A stretch of 64,000 bases of DNA from Rhodoferax sp. (GTDB lineage Bacteria > Pseudomonadota > Gammaproteobacteria > Burkholderiales > Burkholderiaceae_C), in NCBI GenBank assembly GCA_013791765.1, contig VMTC01000122.1, positions 1 through 64,000 on the forward strand, given 5' to 3'. The notes beneath the pieces are model-generated. The model had not been told where the DNA came from. It searched no databases and saw nothing but the letters and a program-made list of their open reading frames with translations. Position numbers and translations under genes: made by a program. Positions 46,124-54,392 of the stretch are shown piece by piece. Position 1 is the stretch's first letter. Every line of letters starts with the position of its first letter.

Positions 46124-46906
46124 ATGGCTTACAACATTGATCTTTCCGGCCGCGTGGCTTTTATCACCGGCGCCTCCAGCGGGCTCGGTGCCCAGTTTGC
46201 CAAGACCCTGGCCAGTGCCGGTGCCGCCGTCGTGCTGGCGAGTCGCCGAGTGGACAAGCTCAAAGACTTGCGCGCCGAAATTGAAGGGCAGGGGGGCGAC
46301 GCCCATGTGCTTGAACTCGATGTCACCGACTTCGCCTCCATCAAGTCGGCCGTGGCGCATGCCGAGACTGAAGTCGGCTCGATCGACATCCTGGTCAACA
46401 ACTCGGGCGTGAGCACCACGCAGCGCCTGCAGGACGTGTCCCCCGAGGACTATGACTACATGTTCGACACCAACGTCAAAGGCGCCTTTTTTGTGGCACA
46501 AGAGGTCGGCAAGCGCATGCTGGCGCGCGCCAAGGGCTCGGCGCCCGGCACTTACACCGGCGGGCGCATCGTCAACATTGCGTCGATGGCGGGCTTGCGC
46601 GTGCTGCCGCAAATCGGGGTGTACTGCATGAGCAAGGCGGCGGTGGTGCAAATGACGCGGGCCATGGCGCTGGAATGGGGTAAGTTTGGTATCAACGTCA
46701 ATGCTATTTGCCCTGGCTACATCGACACCGAAATCAACCACCATCACTGGCAGACCGAACAGGGCAAGAAGCTGGTGCAAATGCTGCCGCGCAAACGCGT
46801 CGGCCAAGCCAAAGACCTGGACGCCGTGCTGGTGATGCTGTGCTCGGACCAAAGCCATTTCATCAACGGCGCGGTGATCTCGGCCGACGATGGTTTTGGC
46901 GTCTAG
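46124..46906 (+). CDS. Short-chain dehydrogenase/reductase
   Basis: A 260-residue classical SDR. It has the cofactor motif TGASSGLG, NNSG, the catalytic Ser in NIASMAG and YxxxK as YCMSK, then PGYIDTEIN. ASRRVDKL after the second strand suggests NADP(H). Its substrate is unknown; SDRs beside ETF-QO commonly act on 3-hydroxyacyl-CoA (inference). GGAG sits 9 nt before the ATG. A perfect palindrome lies just upstream, so repression by a TetR-type protein together with the ETF-QO gene is plausible. Confidence 0.88.
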   Translation: MAYNIDLSGRVAFITGASSGLGAQFAKTLASAGAAVVLASRRVDKLKDLRAEIEGQGGDAHVLELDVTDFASIKSAVAHAETEVGSIDILVNNSGVSTTQRLQDVSPEDYDYMFDTNVKGAFFVAQEVGKRMLARAKGSAPGTYTGGRIVNIASMAGLRVLPQIGVYCMSKAAVVQMTRAMALEWGKFGINVNAICPGYIDTEINHHHWQTEQGKKLVQMLPRKRVGQAKDLDAVLVMLCSDQSHFINGAVISADDGFGV

Positions 46907-46942
46907 AGCCTTGCCGCACGCGCCCGACTGCGCAGCGACGGC

Positions 46943-47854
46943 ATGCTAAAAGGCATTCTGGCCGGGCTGGCGGCGGGCGCCTTGTGGGGCATGGTCTTCG
47001 TGGTGCCACGCATGACGCCGGGGCTGTCCTCGGTTGACCTCACTGCCGGGCGTTTCATCAGCTTTGGCGTCATGTCGGCGCTGTCGATGGCCTTCACCTG
47101 GACCCGTCACCAGTTGCCCTCGGTGCGCCAGGGCGCTGCGGCGATCGGCATGAGCCTGCTTGGGGCCACCGGTTACTACCTGTTGCTGGCGCTGGCGATC
47201 GGGCGCGCCGGCACCGAAGTGCCCACGCTCATCGTTGGCACCATTCCGCTGTGGCTCATGCTGCTGGGCAAACCCTTGGGACTGAAGTGGTCGGTCTTGT
47301 TGCCTGGCCTGCTGCTCACCGCCACCGGTATGGCGTTGATGATGAACGCCACGCTCACCGCGCCGCCCCTGGACGCTTTGGCACTGGCGCCGCACGCCCC
47401 CCAGTTCTGGTCGGGCGTGGCCCTGGCAAGCGCCGCCATGCTGAGCTGGACAGCGTTTGCCGTTTTGAACGCTGCCTGGCTCAAACGCCACCCGCAGGTC
47501 AGCGCCACCGAATGGACCAACTGGCTAGGCGTTGCGACCGGCGTGGGCGCGGGGCTGCTCTGGCTTGTGGCTGGTTCAGAGCCAAAAGTGCTTCTAGCCC
47601 TTGAGCAGCCTGCGCAAGCAGCTATCATTTGCATAGTGACCGGGGTCGGCGCCGGCTGGGCCGCCAGCATCTTGTGGAACATCGCCAGCCGCCGGCTGAG
47701 TGTCAGCTTGTGCGGCCAACTGATTGTGAGCGAGACCTTGTTTGCGCTCTTGTACTCCTTTGTGTGGGCCGGCGCCTGGCCGGGCGCGCTGCAGTGGGCC
47801 GCCGCCGTATTGTTCACGCTGGGTATTCTGGCCAGCATCCGGGCGCATCGATGA
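46943..47854 (+). CDS. EamA-type (DMT superfamily) transporter
   Basis: A 303-residue inner-membrane protein with ten hydrophobic helices in two EamA halves (GILAGLAAGALWGMVFVVPR at the start; SVSLCGQLIVSETLFALLYSF in the second half). It likely exports a metabolite such as an amino acid or a related compound. A copy of the dispersed repeat is embedded at about residues 213-232 (KVLLALEQPAQAAIICIV), in a loop and helix of the second half, with the frame open. The stop overlaps the ubiC start (ATGA). Confidence 0.85.
   Translation: MLKGILAGLAAGALWGMVFVVPRMTPGLSSVDLTAGRFISFGVMSALSMAFTWTRHQLPSVRQGAAAIGMSLLGATGYYLLLALAIGRAGTEVPTLIVGTIPLWLMLLGKPLGLKWSVLLPGLLLTATGMALMMNATLTAPPLDALALAPHAPQFWSGVALASAAMLSWTAFAVLNAAWLKRHPQVSATEWTNWLGVATGVGAGLLWLVAGSEPKVLLALEQPAQAAIICIVTGVGAGWAASILWNIASRRLSVSLCGQLIVSETLFALLYSFVWAGAWPGALQWAAAVLFTLGILASIRAHR
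47582..47637 (-). repeat. Dispersed palindrome-headed repeat, copy inside the EamA gene
   Basis: Minus strand: ACTATGCAAATGATAGC (17-nt unit), then TGCTTGCGCAGGCTGC, then AAGGGCTAGAAGCACTTTTG. This is one of the clearest copies, and it is entirely coding. Confidence 0.75.
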
Positions 47855-48444
47855 CTGCGTGGAGCCAGCGCAATGTGCAGCGTGGCAATCGCAAACGCTG
47901 GCTCGGCGCCGCTGGCTCGCTCAGTGCGCGCCTGGCAGGAGCCGGGCAGTGCTTCAGTGTGCAGGTGCTGAGCCAGGGCTTGCAGCCGCTGCACCCCGAT
48001 GAAGCCCGCGCCCTGGGTTTGAGGCGAAGCCGGGCGGGCTACGTGCGCGAGGTGCTGCTGCGCGTGGACGCCACCGCCGTGGTATTTGCCCGCAGCGTCA
48101 CCACGCACCCGCACTCGCAGGGGCCGTGGCGCGCCATCCGGGGCCTGGGCACGCGGCCATTGGCTGATGTGCTGTTCCGCCAGCACGCCATCGCACGCTC
48201 ACCCCTGCAATTTGCCAGCCTGCGCGGCGCCAGCCCATTGCATCGTCATGTCGCGCGTGCGTGGCAAGGGGCCACTGGCGCGGCATTGGCCAGCCGCACG
48301 CTGCCCGCGCGTCGTTCGGTATTCACGCGGGGCGCAGCACCGCTGCTGGTGATGGAGGTGTTTGCCGCAGCGCAGGCGCCCTGGGGTTGGCCGACCAACA
48401 AGTGGCGCCGCCGGGCGCCCGTTTTAGCAAGGACAAGCGCATGA
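47851..48444 (+). CDS. ubiC: Chorismate lyase
   Basis: Converts chorismate to 4-hydroxybenzoate and pyruvate, the first step of ubiquinone synthesis. The 197-residue protein fits UbiC in order: a basic N-terminus, RAGYVREVLLRVD (with the conserved Arg-Glu pair), VVFARSVTT, and RGLGTRPLADVLFRQ with LxxVLF. A final RRSVFTR and a membrane-like end follow. E. coli UbiC is 165 aa; the extra length is at both ends. It is coupled by ATGA overlaps to the EamA gene before it and the thioesterase gene after it. Confidence 0.82.
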   Translation: MTAWSQRNVQRGNRKRWLGAAGSLSARLAGAGQCFSVQVLSQGLQPLHPDEARALGLRRSRAGYVREVLLRVDATAVVFARSVTTHPHSQGPWRAIRGLGTRPLADVLFRQHAIARSPLQFASLRGASPLHRHVARAWQGATGAALASRTLPARRSVFTRGAAPLLVMEVFAAAQAPWGWPTNKWRRRAPVLARTSA

Positions 48445-48863
48445 AATTCGAGCTTCCGCAGCAGAAAAAGCTGGTGTACCAGATGACCATCCCGATCCGC
48501 TGGGGTGACATGGACGCCATGAACCACGTCAACAACACCACCTATTTCCGCTACCTGGAGACCTGCCGCATCGACTGGATGCGCAGTGCCCACTGCTTGC
48601 CGGACGCGCTCGGCTGCGGCCCGGTGATCGTCAACGCGTTCTGCAACTTTTACAAGCAGCTTGAATACCCTGGCGACGTGCTGATGAAGATGTATGTCAG
48701 CGACCCCGGCCGCACTACCTTTGAGAGCTGGGCCACGATGGAGCGCGCGGACCAGCCCGGTGTGATCTACGCCGCCGGAGGCGCAACCACCATCTGGGTT
48801 GATTTCCCCAAGCAAAAAGCCACGGAATTGCCCGACTGGATGCGTGAGCTGGTGAGTGAGTAG
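48441..48863 (+). CDS. YbgC-type acyl-CoA thioesterase
   Basis: A 140-residue hotdog-fold thioesterase. The helix and catalytic segment RWGDMDAMNHVNNTTYFRYLE is the 4-hydroxybenzoyl-CoA thioesterase/YbgC signature, with the Asp in GDMDAMNHV. It probably hydrolyses short or medium acyl-CoA. AAGGA precedes the ATG, which overlaps the ubiC stop by 4 nt. The position after ubiC may be mere cotranscription. Confidence 0.87.
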   Translation: MKFELPQQKKLVYQMTIPIRWGDMDAMNHVNNTTYFRYLETCRIDWMRSAHCLPDALGCGPVIVNAFCNFYKQLEYPGDVLMKMYVSDPGRTTFESWATMERADQPGVIYAAGGATTIWVDFPKQKATELPDWMRELVSE

Positions 48864-48881
48864 CTTGCTTTGTTTTTAGAT

Positions 48882-48936
48882 AAAATAAGGCTCTAGCCCA
48901 CGTCCCTAATGCTTAGGCAGCTATCTATAACGTAGC
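48882..48936 (-). repeat. Dispersed palindrome-headed repeat, intergenic copy
   Basis: Minus strand: GCTACGTTATAGATAGC (17-nt unit), TGCCTAAGCATTAGGGAC, then GTGGGCTAGAGCCTTATTTT. It lies just after the thioesterase gene, and its folded form could also help end that transcript. Confidence 0.75.
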
Positions 48937-49180
48937 GTCAACAGCAGCAGACATCTTGCCATCCCGAAGGACGCTCAACGGTTTGACATTTAACAAACCC
49001 GCTGTCCCGACGGCGTCCAAATAATTCGAACAGCCGAGCCAGACTTCCTCTCGTTGCGGCTCGCTCATCAGACTTGCGCAATCAGGGGCCATGCCGAATC
49101 ACCTCGGTGGCCTTGTGGTTGTTGTAAAGCTATGTAAATATCGGAACTGTAGGATGCGGCAAAAAAGGCAGCCAGGCTTA
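48937..49180. other. Intergenic stretch without a convincing gene
   Basis: About 240 bp between the repeat and the CheB-CheR gene. A 47-codon frame on the minus strand (from 49068 down into the repeat) has no ribosome-binding site. It could be the remnant of a lost gene. No terminator or clear promoter was recognised. Confidence 0.4.
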
Positions 49181-49191
49181 ACGGAGGTTGA

Positions 49192-51822
49192 TTGAATAGA
49201 AAAGACAAGTCAGCGCCCACGCAGCGGCCATTTTCCATCGTCGGCATTGGCGCCTCTGCCGGAGGGTTGGTCGCACTTGAGCAATTTTTTGACCATGTGC
49301 CCCCCAACAGCGGCCTGGCCTATGTGGTGGTGCAGCACCTGGACCCCAAGCGTGAAGGCCTGCTGGTGGAGTTGCTGCAGCGCCATACCCCGATGCCGGT
49401 GGCCGAGGTGCAAGACCAGATGCTGGTCGAGCCCAACCATGTCTACGTGATTGCGCCGGGGCACGACCTGTGTTTGCTCAAGGGCGTGCTGCACTTGCTG
49501 GCGCTGCCCGACTTGCGCGGCCTACGTTTGCCGATTGACTTTTTTCTCAAATCACTGGCCGATGATCAGCAGGAAAACAGCATCGGCGTGATCCTTTCGG
49601 GCATGGGCTCGGATGGCACGCAAGGCTTGCGCGCCATCCGCCTGGCGGCTGGCGCCTGCTTTGTGCAAACGCCCGCAACTGCCCAGTTTGACAGCATGCC
49701 GCGCAATGCGCTGGAGGCCGGCGTTGGTGACGTGGTGGCCCCGGCGGACGAATTGCCGGCCAGGATCATGGCCTATGTCGGGCGCAGTCAACTCGTCATC
49801 GACTCGGACGCCCGGCTGAAAGCCGAGCAGCAAGACGCCGGCTTTCTTGACAAGGTCATCGTGTTGCTGCGCAACCAGACCGGGCACGACTTCTCTTTTT
49901 ACAAAAAATCGACCATTTCGCGCCGGGTTGAAAGGCGCATGGGCCTGCATCAACTGGCCCAGGTGGCTGACTACCTGCGTTATCTGCGCGAGAACCCGCA
50001 TGAGTCCGAGTTGCTGTTCAATGAGTTGTTGATCGGCGTGACCAACTTCTTTCGCGACCCCGCTGTTTGGGACCAGGTCAGGAACGAAGTCGTTCCCGCC
50101 CTGCTGGCCAGATACCCTGAGGGCGCCGCACTGCGCGCCTGGGTGCCCGGCTGCTCAACCGGCGAAGAGGCGTATTCGCTGGCCATGGTTTTCAAGGAGG
50201 CCCTGGCGCTGGCCAAGCCGGTGGCGCGCTTTACGCTGCAAATTTTTGCCTCGGACCTGGACCGCGATGCCATTGCCGTGGCCCGCGCCGGCATCTACCC
50301 GCGCCACATTGCTGCTGATGTGTCCGAGCAGCGCCTGGCGCGCTTTTTTGTCGATGACGCAGCTGGCCACCGCATCGGCAATGAAATCCGCGAGATGGTG
50401 ATTTTTACCGAGCACAACCTGATTGCCGACCCGCCTTTTACCAAGCTCGACTTTTTAAGTTGTCGCAACCTGCTGATTTACCTTGAAGCCGAGTTGCAGG
50501 CCAAGCTGATGGAACTGTTTCATTACAGTCTGGAGCCTGGTGGCTTCTTGCTGCTCGGAAGCGCCGAGTCGGTTGGCGCGGCCACCGATTTATTTGCGCC
50601 CTTGGCGGGCAAGACCTGGCTGTACCGGCGCCTGGACGCACCCGATCGGATGCTGCCGGTGGGCTTTCCGGCGGCGTTTGTGCAGGCCCATGGCAAGTTG
50701 GGGGCGGGCGCCGCCACGCAGGTGAACGAAGGCCTGGCGGCGCTGCCCAGCTTGAAGGTGTGGGTGGAAGGCTTGTTGCTGCAGCGCTACGCGCCAGCCG
50801 CAGTGCTCGTCAACGGACAGGGTGAGGTGCTCTATTTCAGCGGCAAAACAGGCAAATACCTGGAGCCCGCTGCCGGCAAGCCCAACTTGAATCTGTTTGC
50901 GATGGCGCGCAGCGGCCTGAACCAGGTTTTGAACGAAGCCTTTCACCGCGCGCTGCGCGAAAAAAGCCTGGTCACACTCAAAACTATCAAAGTTAACAGC
51001 GAAAGCGCCGCACCCCATGTTGACATCGTCGTGCAGCCGCTGCAGGAGCCCGCAAGCCTGCGCGGCCTGGTGCTGGTGGTCTTTTATGACGTGGCCAAGC
51101 CACGTCAGCGCCGCGCCAGCGCTTCAGGCGGGGCCATTGACGGCAATCGCTCGGAAGTGCTGGCGCAGGAGCTGCAGCAATCGCGCGAGGAGGCCCGGGC
51201 CGTGCGTGAAGAGATGCAGACCGCGCAGGAAGAGCTCAGATCAAGCAACGAAGAACTGCAGTCGATGAATGAAGAGCTGCAATCGACCAACGAGGAGCTG
51301 ATCACCTCCAAGGAAGAAATGCAGTCGATGAACGAAGAACTGCAGACGGTGAACCATGAATTGCAGGCCAAGGTGAGCGACCTGGCGCGTGCCAGCAATG
51401 ACATGAAGAACCTGCTCGACAGCACCGAGATCGCCACCCTGTTTCTCGATGACGCGCTCCGCGTGCGGCGCTTTACGCCCCAGACCACCCGCATCATCAA
51501 GCTCATCCCCGGTGACATGGGCCGCCCCATCACCGACATCGTCTCTAATCTGGTGTATCCCGAGCTGATGGCGGATGCGCGCGGGGTGCTGCGCACGCTG
51601 GTGTTTTGTGAACGGGATGTGCCCACCTCGGATCAGCGCTGGTTCAGCGTGCGCACCATGCCCTACCGCACCCAGGAGAACCGCATTGACGGTCTGGTGA
51701 TGACCTTCTCGGACATTTCAAAGATGAAAATGATCGAGGCCGAGTTGCGCGCCGCGCATGCCCGGCTGGCGGCGCTGCCGCAGAATTTACAACCAGCTGA
51801 GGCGAGCAATGGCCTTTCGTAG
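49192..51822 (+). CDS. CheB-CheR fusion chemotaxis-type signalling protein with PAS domain
   Basis: An 876-residue protein. CheB methylesterase part (residues about 15-190): GIGASAGGL (Ser), VVQHLDPKREG (His) and ILSGMGSDGTQGL (Asp). CheR methyltransferase part (about 215-480): GVTNFFRD, AWVPGCSTGEEAYSLAM and FLSCRNLLIYLE. Then a PAS-like segment, a long coiled coil built on repeated EELQS(M/T)NEEL, and a final PAS domain. No receiver or kinase domain is present. The start is TTG at 49192 with GGAGG just before it. Such fusions sense and relay through protein methylation; the target is unknown. Confidence 0.92.
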   Translation: MNRKDKSAPTQRPFSIVGIGASAGGLVALEQFFDHVPPNSGLAYVVVQHLDPKREGLLVELLQRHTPMPVAEVQDQMLVEPNHVYVIAPGHDLCLLKGVLHLLALPDLRGLRLPIDFFLKSLADDQQENSIGVILSGMGSDGTQGLRAIRLAAGACFVQTPATAQFDSMPRNALEAGVGDVVAPADELPARIMAYVGRSQLVIDSDARLKAEQQDAGFLDKVIVLLRNQTGHDFSFYKKSTISRRVERRMGLHQLAQVADYLRYLRENPHESELLFNELLIGVTNFFRDPAVWDQVRNEVVPALLARYPEGAALRAWVPGCSTGEEAYSLAMVFKEALALAKPVARFTLQIFASDLDRDAIAVARAGIYPRHIAADVSEQRLARFFVDDAAGHRIGNEIREMVIFTEHNLIADPPFTKLDFLSCRNLLIYLEAELQAKLMELFHYSLEPGGFLLLGSAESVGAATDLFAPLAGKTWLYRRLDAPDRMLPVGFPAAFVQAHGKLGAGAATQVNEGLAALPSLKVWVEGLLLQRYAPAAVLVNGQGEVLYFSGKTGKYLEPAAGKPNLNLFAMARSGLNQVLNEAFHRALREKSLVTLKTIKVNSESAAPHVDIVVQPLQEPASLRGLVLVVFYDVAKPRQRRASASGGAIDGNRSEVLAQELQQSREEARAVREEMQTAQEELRSSNEELQSMNEELQSTNEELITSKEEMQSMNEELQTVNHELQAKVSDLARASNDMKNLLDSTEIATLFLDDALRVRRFTPQTTRIIKLIPGDMGRPITDIVSNLVYPELMADARGVLRTLVFCERDVPTSDQRWFSVRTMPYRTQENRIDGLVMTFSDISKMKMIEAELRAAHARLAALPQNLQPAEASNGLS

Positions 51823-53677
51823 AAACCCGCTCAGCCTTGACGAGTTGCGCGAACTCGCGCGCAAGCGCTTTTTGGGACGTTCTGCCAGTTCGGCCAGTGC
51901 CTTGAGCGTGGCCGAGGCCCAGCATTTGTTTGAAGAACTCGAAATTCATCAAATTGAGCTGGAGTTGCAGAACGAGCACCTGAACACCGCGCGCCTGCAA
52001 TTGGAGTCAGCGCTGAACCAGAGCAACCAGTTCAACGACTTTGCGCCCGTCGGCATTTTTTCGCTCGACGGTGCCGGCACGATCACCAAGTTGAATCTCG
52101 CCGGCGCCAGCTTGTTGGGGCGGGAGCGTGCCCGCCTGCTGGGCAGCCGCCTGGCGCTTTTTGTGGCTGATGCGGATCGCCCCAACTTCAATGCCATGCT
52201 GGAGCAAGCCACCGGCAGCGGCGACGTGCAGAGCGGAGAGCTCACTTTCGCCAACAAAGGGCCGCTGGTCTCGCATGTGCAGATCAAGGTGGCCGCCTTG
52301 GCGCCCAGTCTGGGCTGGCAGATCATTTTGCTTGACGTCACCGAGCGTCGCCTGGCCCAAGAGCAGTTGCGTGCTAGCGAGGAGCGCTGGAAACTGGCGC
52401 TGGAAGCCGCTGGTGACGGCGTGTGGGACTGGAATGTGCTGACCGGTGAAACCGCTTATTCCCGGCGCTTCGGGCAACTTTATGGTTTTGCCGAGAATGA
52501 ATACGGGCATCACCTGGACGACTGGATCACCCGCATTCACCCCAAAGACAAGTCGCGTGTGATCAACGCGCACCAGGACTGCCTGAGCGGCCAGCACGAC
52601 AGCACTTCCGTTGAATTTCGCGGCCAATGCAAAGATGGCAACTACAAATGGGTGCTCTCCCGCGGTTCGGTCGTGAGCCGCAGCGCTGAGGGCAAAGCGC
52701 TGCGAATGGTCGGCACGCAAGTGGACATCAGCGCGCGTAAACAGACCGAAGAGGCTCTGCTGGTTGCCAGCCGGTTTCAGCAAGCGGTGTTTGACTCGTT
52801 GGTGGCCCAGGTGGCGGTGCTTGACCATCGCGCGACGGTGCTGCAAACCAATGCCGCGTGGCGCCAGTACGCACACGCCTGCGGGTTTTCAGAGCGACCT
52901 TGCTGCCTGAGTAGCAGTTACCTGAGCATTCTGGCTTGCCTGACTGAACAGGACCCGCAAACGCTGCAGGCCGCGCAGCTTGGCATCAGTGCAGTTCTGG
53001 CGGGAGAATTGCCCCAGTTTCACCTGCCCGAGCCGTTTTTTACCCCGCTGGACAATCGCTGGTTCAGCCTGAAAATCACCCCGGTGCACGATCAAGCGCA
53101 GCGGCTGGTGGTCAGTCATGAAGACGTCACCGCCCTCAAGACCGCAGAGCTGGCCAGCCTGACGCTGGCCAACGTCGACACCCTGACCGGCGCCTTAAGT
53201 CGGCGCAACTTCTTCAATCTGGCCGAGCAGGAGGTAGCGCGCTCAATCCGCTATGACTTGCCGTTGATGGTGCTGATGCTGGACCTGGATCACTTCAAAA
53301 CCATCAATGACCAGCACGGCCATGCCGCGGGCGATGTGGTGCTGCAAAAATGTGTGCAGACCGTGACCTCGGTGCTGCGCGAGTCCGACCTGATCGGGCG
53401 CATTGGTGGCGAGGAGTTTGCAGTGCTGCTGCCCAATACGCCTTTGGAGGGCGGGCGGGCGCTGGCGCAGCGCATTGTGGAGAGCGTGCGTGCCAACCCG
53501 GTGCAAGCCGGTGGCAAGCCCATTGTCTACACGGTCAGCATCGGCGCGGGCTGTTTGTCGGGCGAGCACGCCTTTGACGAACTGCTGGGGCTGGCGGACG
53601 CGGCCCTGTACCGCGCCAAGGACGCGGGGCGCGACCGGCTTGAATTGAGCACCGAGCTGCCGCCTGCACTGGGCTGA
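51809..53677 (+). CDS. PAS-PAS-PAS-GGDEF diguanylate cyclase
   Basis: A 622-residue signalling protein. It starts with a short helical region that includes a coiled coil (FEELEIHQIELELQNEHL), then a PAS domain (about 65-180) and a second PAS with PAC (about 190-315, with KDKSRVINAHQDCL). A third PAS-like segment (about 325-440) precedes a GGDEF domain with RIGGEEFAVLLPNTP and DLDHFKTINDQHGHAAGD. The EAL partner is absent, so it should only make c-di-GMP. Its ATG lies 14 nt inside the CheB-CheR gene, so the two proteins are probably made together and may work together (inference). Confidence 0.92.
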   Translation: MAFRRNPLSLDELRELARKRFLGRSASSASALSVAEAQHLFEELEIHQIELELQNEHLNTARLQLESALNQSNQFNDFAPVGIFSLDGAGTITKLNLAGASLLGRERARLLGSRLALFVADADRPNFNAMLEQATGSGDVQSGELTFANKGPLVSHVQIKVAALAPSLGWQIILLDVTERRLAQEQLRASEERWKLALEAAGDGVWDWNVLTGETAYSRRFGQLYGFAENEYGHHLDDWITRIHPKDKSRVINAHQDCLSGQHDSTSVEFRGQCKDGNYKWVLSRGSVVSRSAEGKALRMVGTQVDISARKQTEEALLVASRFQQAVFDSLVAQVAVLDHRATVLQTNAAWRQYAHACGFSERPCCLSSSYLSILACLTEQDPQTLQAAQLGISAVLAGELPQFHLPEPFFTPLDNRWFSLKITPVHDQAQRLVVSHEDVTALKTAELASLTLANVDTLTGALSRRNFFNLAEQEVARSIRYDLPLMVLMLDLDHFKTINDQHGHAAGDVVLQKCVQTVTSVLRESDLIGRIGGEEFAVLLPNTPLEGGRALAQRIVESVRANPVQAGGKPIVYTVSIGAGCLSGEHAFDELLGLADAALYRAKDAGRDRLELSTELPPALG

Positions 53678-53765
53678 AGGACCGGGCTGCGCGCAGCTTT
53701 GCGAGCCATCAAGCCTGCGCGCTGTCGCTGGCGCTGCGCTGCACAAACGCCGGTCGGCGCCAGCT

Positions 53766-53779
53766 TTGAGAATTCTCAA
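53766..53779. promoter_or_regulatory. Perfect 14-bp palindrome upstream of the BON gene
   Basis: TTGAGAATTCTCAA is a perfect palindrome 93 nt before the chosen start of the BON-domain gene. It may be an operator. No regulator can be assigned. Confidence 0.35.
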
Positions 53780-53871
53780 CTCAGCGCGGCGCCACCTTGT
53801 CTAAAGTCGAGTGCACAACACGTCAGCGCGTGGTGCCCGATCAACCAAAGTGTCTACTGCTGGAGCCCATG

Positions 53872-54111
53872 ATGAGAACCGATGCCGAACTGAAAGCCGA
53901 CGTGATGGAACGCCTTGATGCGATTCCCGCTGTCAATGCCTCTGACATTGAGGTCGATGTGGATGCTGGCGTGGTGACCTTGAGTGGCAGCGTTGATACC
54001 CAGCAAACACGCTTTCAGGTCGAGCGCACGGCGCGCCGCGTGCCGGGTATTCGCAGTCTGGCCGTCAGTCTGAGGCCCCATCAGATGGCAGGCAAAAAGC
54101 ACTACCACTGA
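53872..54111 (+). CDS. BON-domain protein
   Basis: A 79-residue protein made almost wholly of one BON domain: DAELKADVMERLDAIPAV, IEVDVDAGVVTLSGSVDTQQ and RRVPGIRSLAVSLR. BON domains bind phospholipids and occur in OsmY-type stress proteins. No signal peptide is visible, so it may act in the cytoplasm. The ATG at 53872 is favoured because GGAG lies 6 nt before it; the ATG one codon earlier is too close. Its neighbours hsp20 and lon suggest a stress role. Confidence 0.82.
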   Translation: MRTDAELKADVMERLDAIPAVNASDIEVDVDAGVVTLSGSVDTQQTRFQVERTARRVPGIRSLAVSLRPHQMAGKKHYH

Positions 54112-54130
54112 GCCGGGCCCCATCGGGCCT

Positions 54131-54325
54131 TTAATTTGAAGACATTTTTTGCAGTAATTGCTGCACCGTGGCTTGCGTCGCCTGGCGCCGTTCGAGGTCG
54201 GTCTCAAACTGCAGATCACGCATCGACAGCGACAACTCGACCAGCGCATCGCGCAGCTCATACAAAGCCGCCCCAATCTCCTGGAAAGCCGCGTCTGCCC
54301 TGGCCCCTGTTGGTGAGTTTTCCAT
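54131..54325 (-). CDS. Small acidic coiled-coil protein
   Basis: A 64-residue hypothetical protein, mostly helical: AAFQEIGAALYELRDALVELSLSM, then a charged stretch ending with QATVQQLLQKMSSN. The heptad pattern suggests a coiled coil. A good AGGAGA precedes the ATG at 54325. It lies downstream of lon in the same direction, 67 nt away, and may share its transcript. I do not recognise a family. Confidence 0.6.
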   Translation of the reverse strand: MENSPTGARADAAFQEIGAALYELRDALVELSLSMRDLQFETDLERRQATQATVQQLLQKMSSN

Positions 54326-54392
54326 TTTGGCTCTCCTGATGTGTGACTTGAACTCACTCTACCGCGCTCGAGTTGACGGCGTTTGCGCATTC

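Noticed and set aside
48925..49068. A 47-codon frame on the minus strand.
   Set aside because: No ribosome-binding site, and its end runs into the dispersed repeat; no recognisable product.
50975..51005. ACTATCAAAGTTAACAGC in the CheB-CheR gene as a solo hairpin unit.
   Set aside because: The arms pair poorly and the second block is missing.
51180..51400. Repetitive DNA in the CheB-CheR gene, at first suggestive of a tandem repeat array.
   Set aside because: It is explained by the repeated EELQSMNEEL coiled-coil codons usual in this family; there are no spacers, so it is not a CRISPR.
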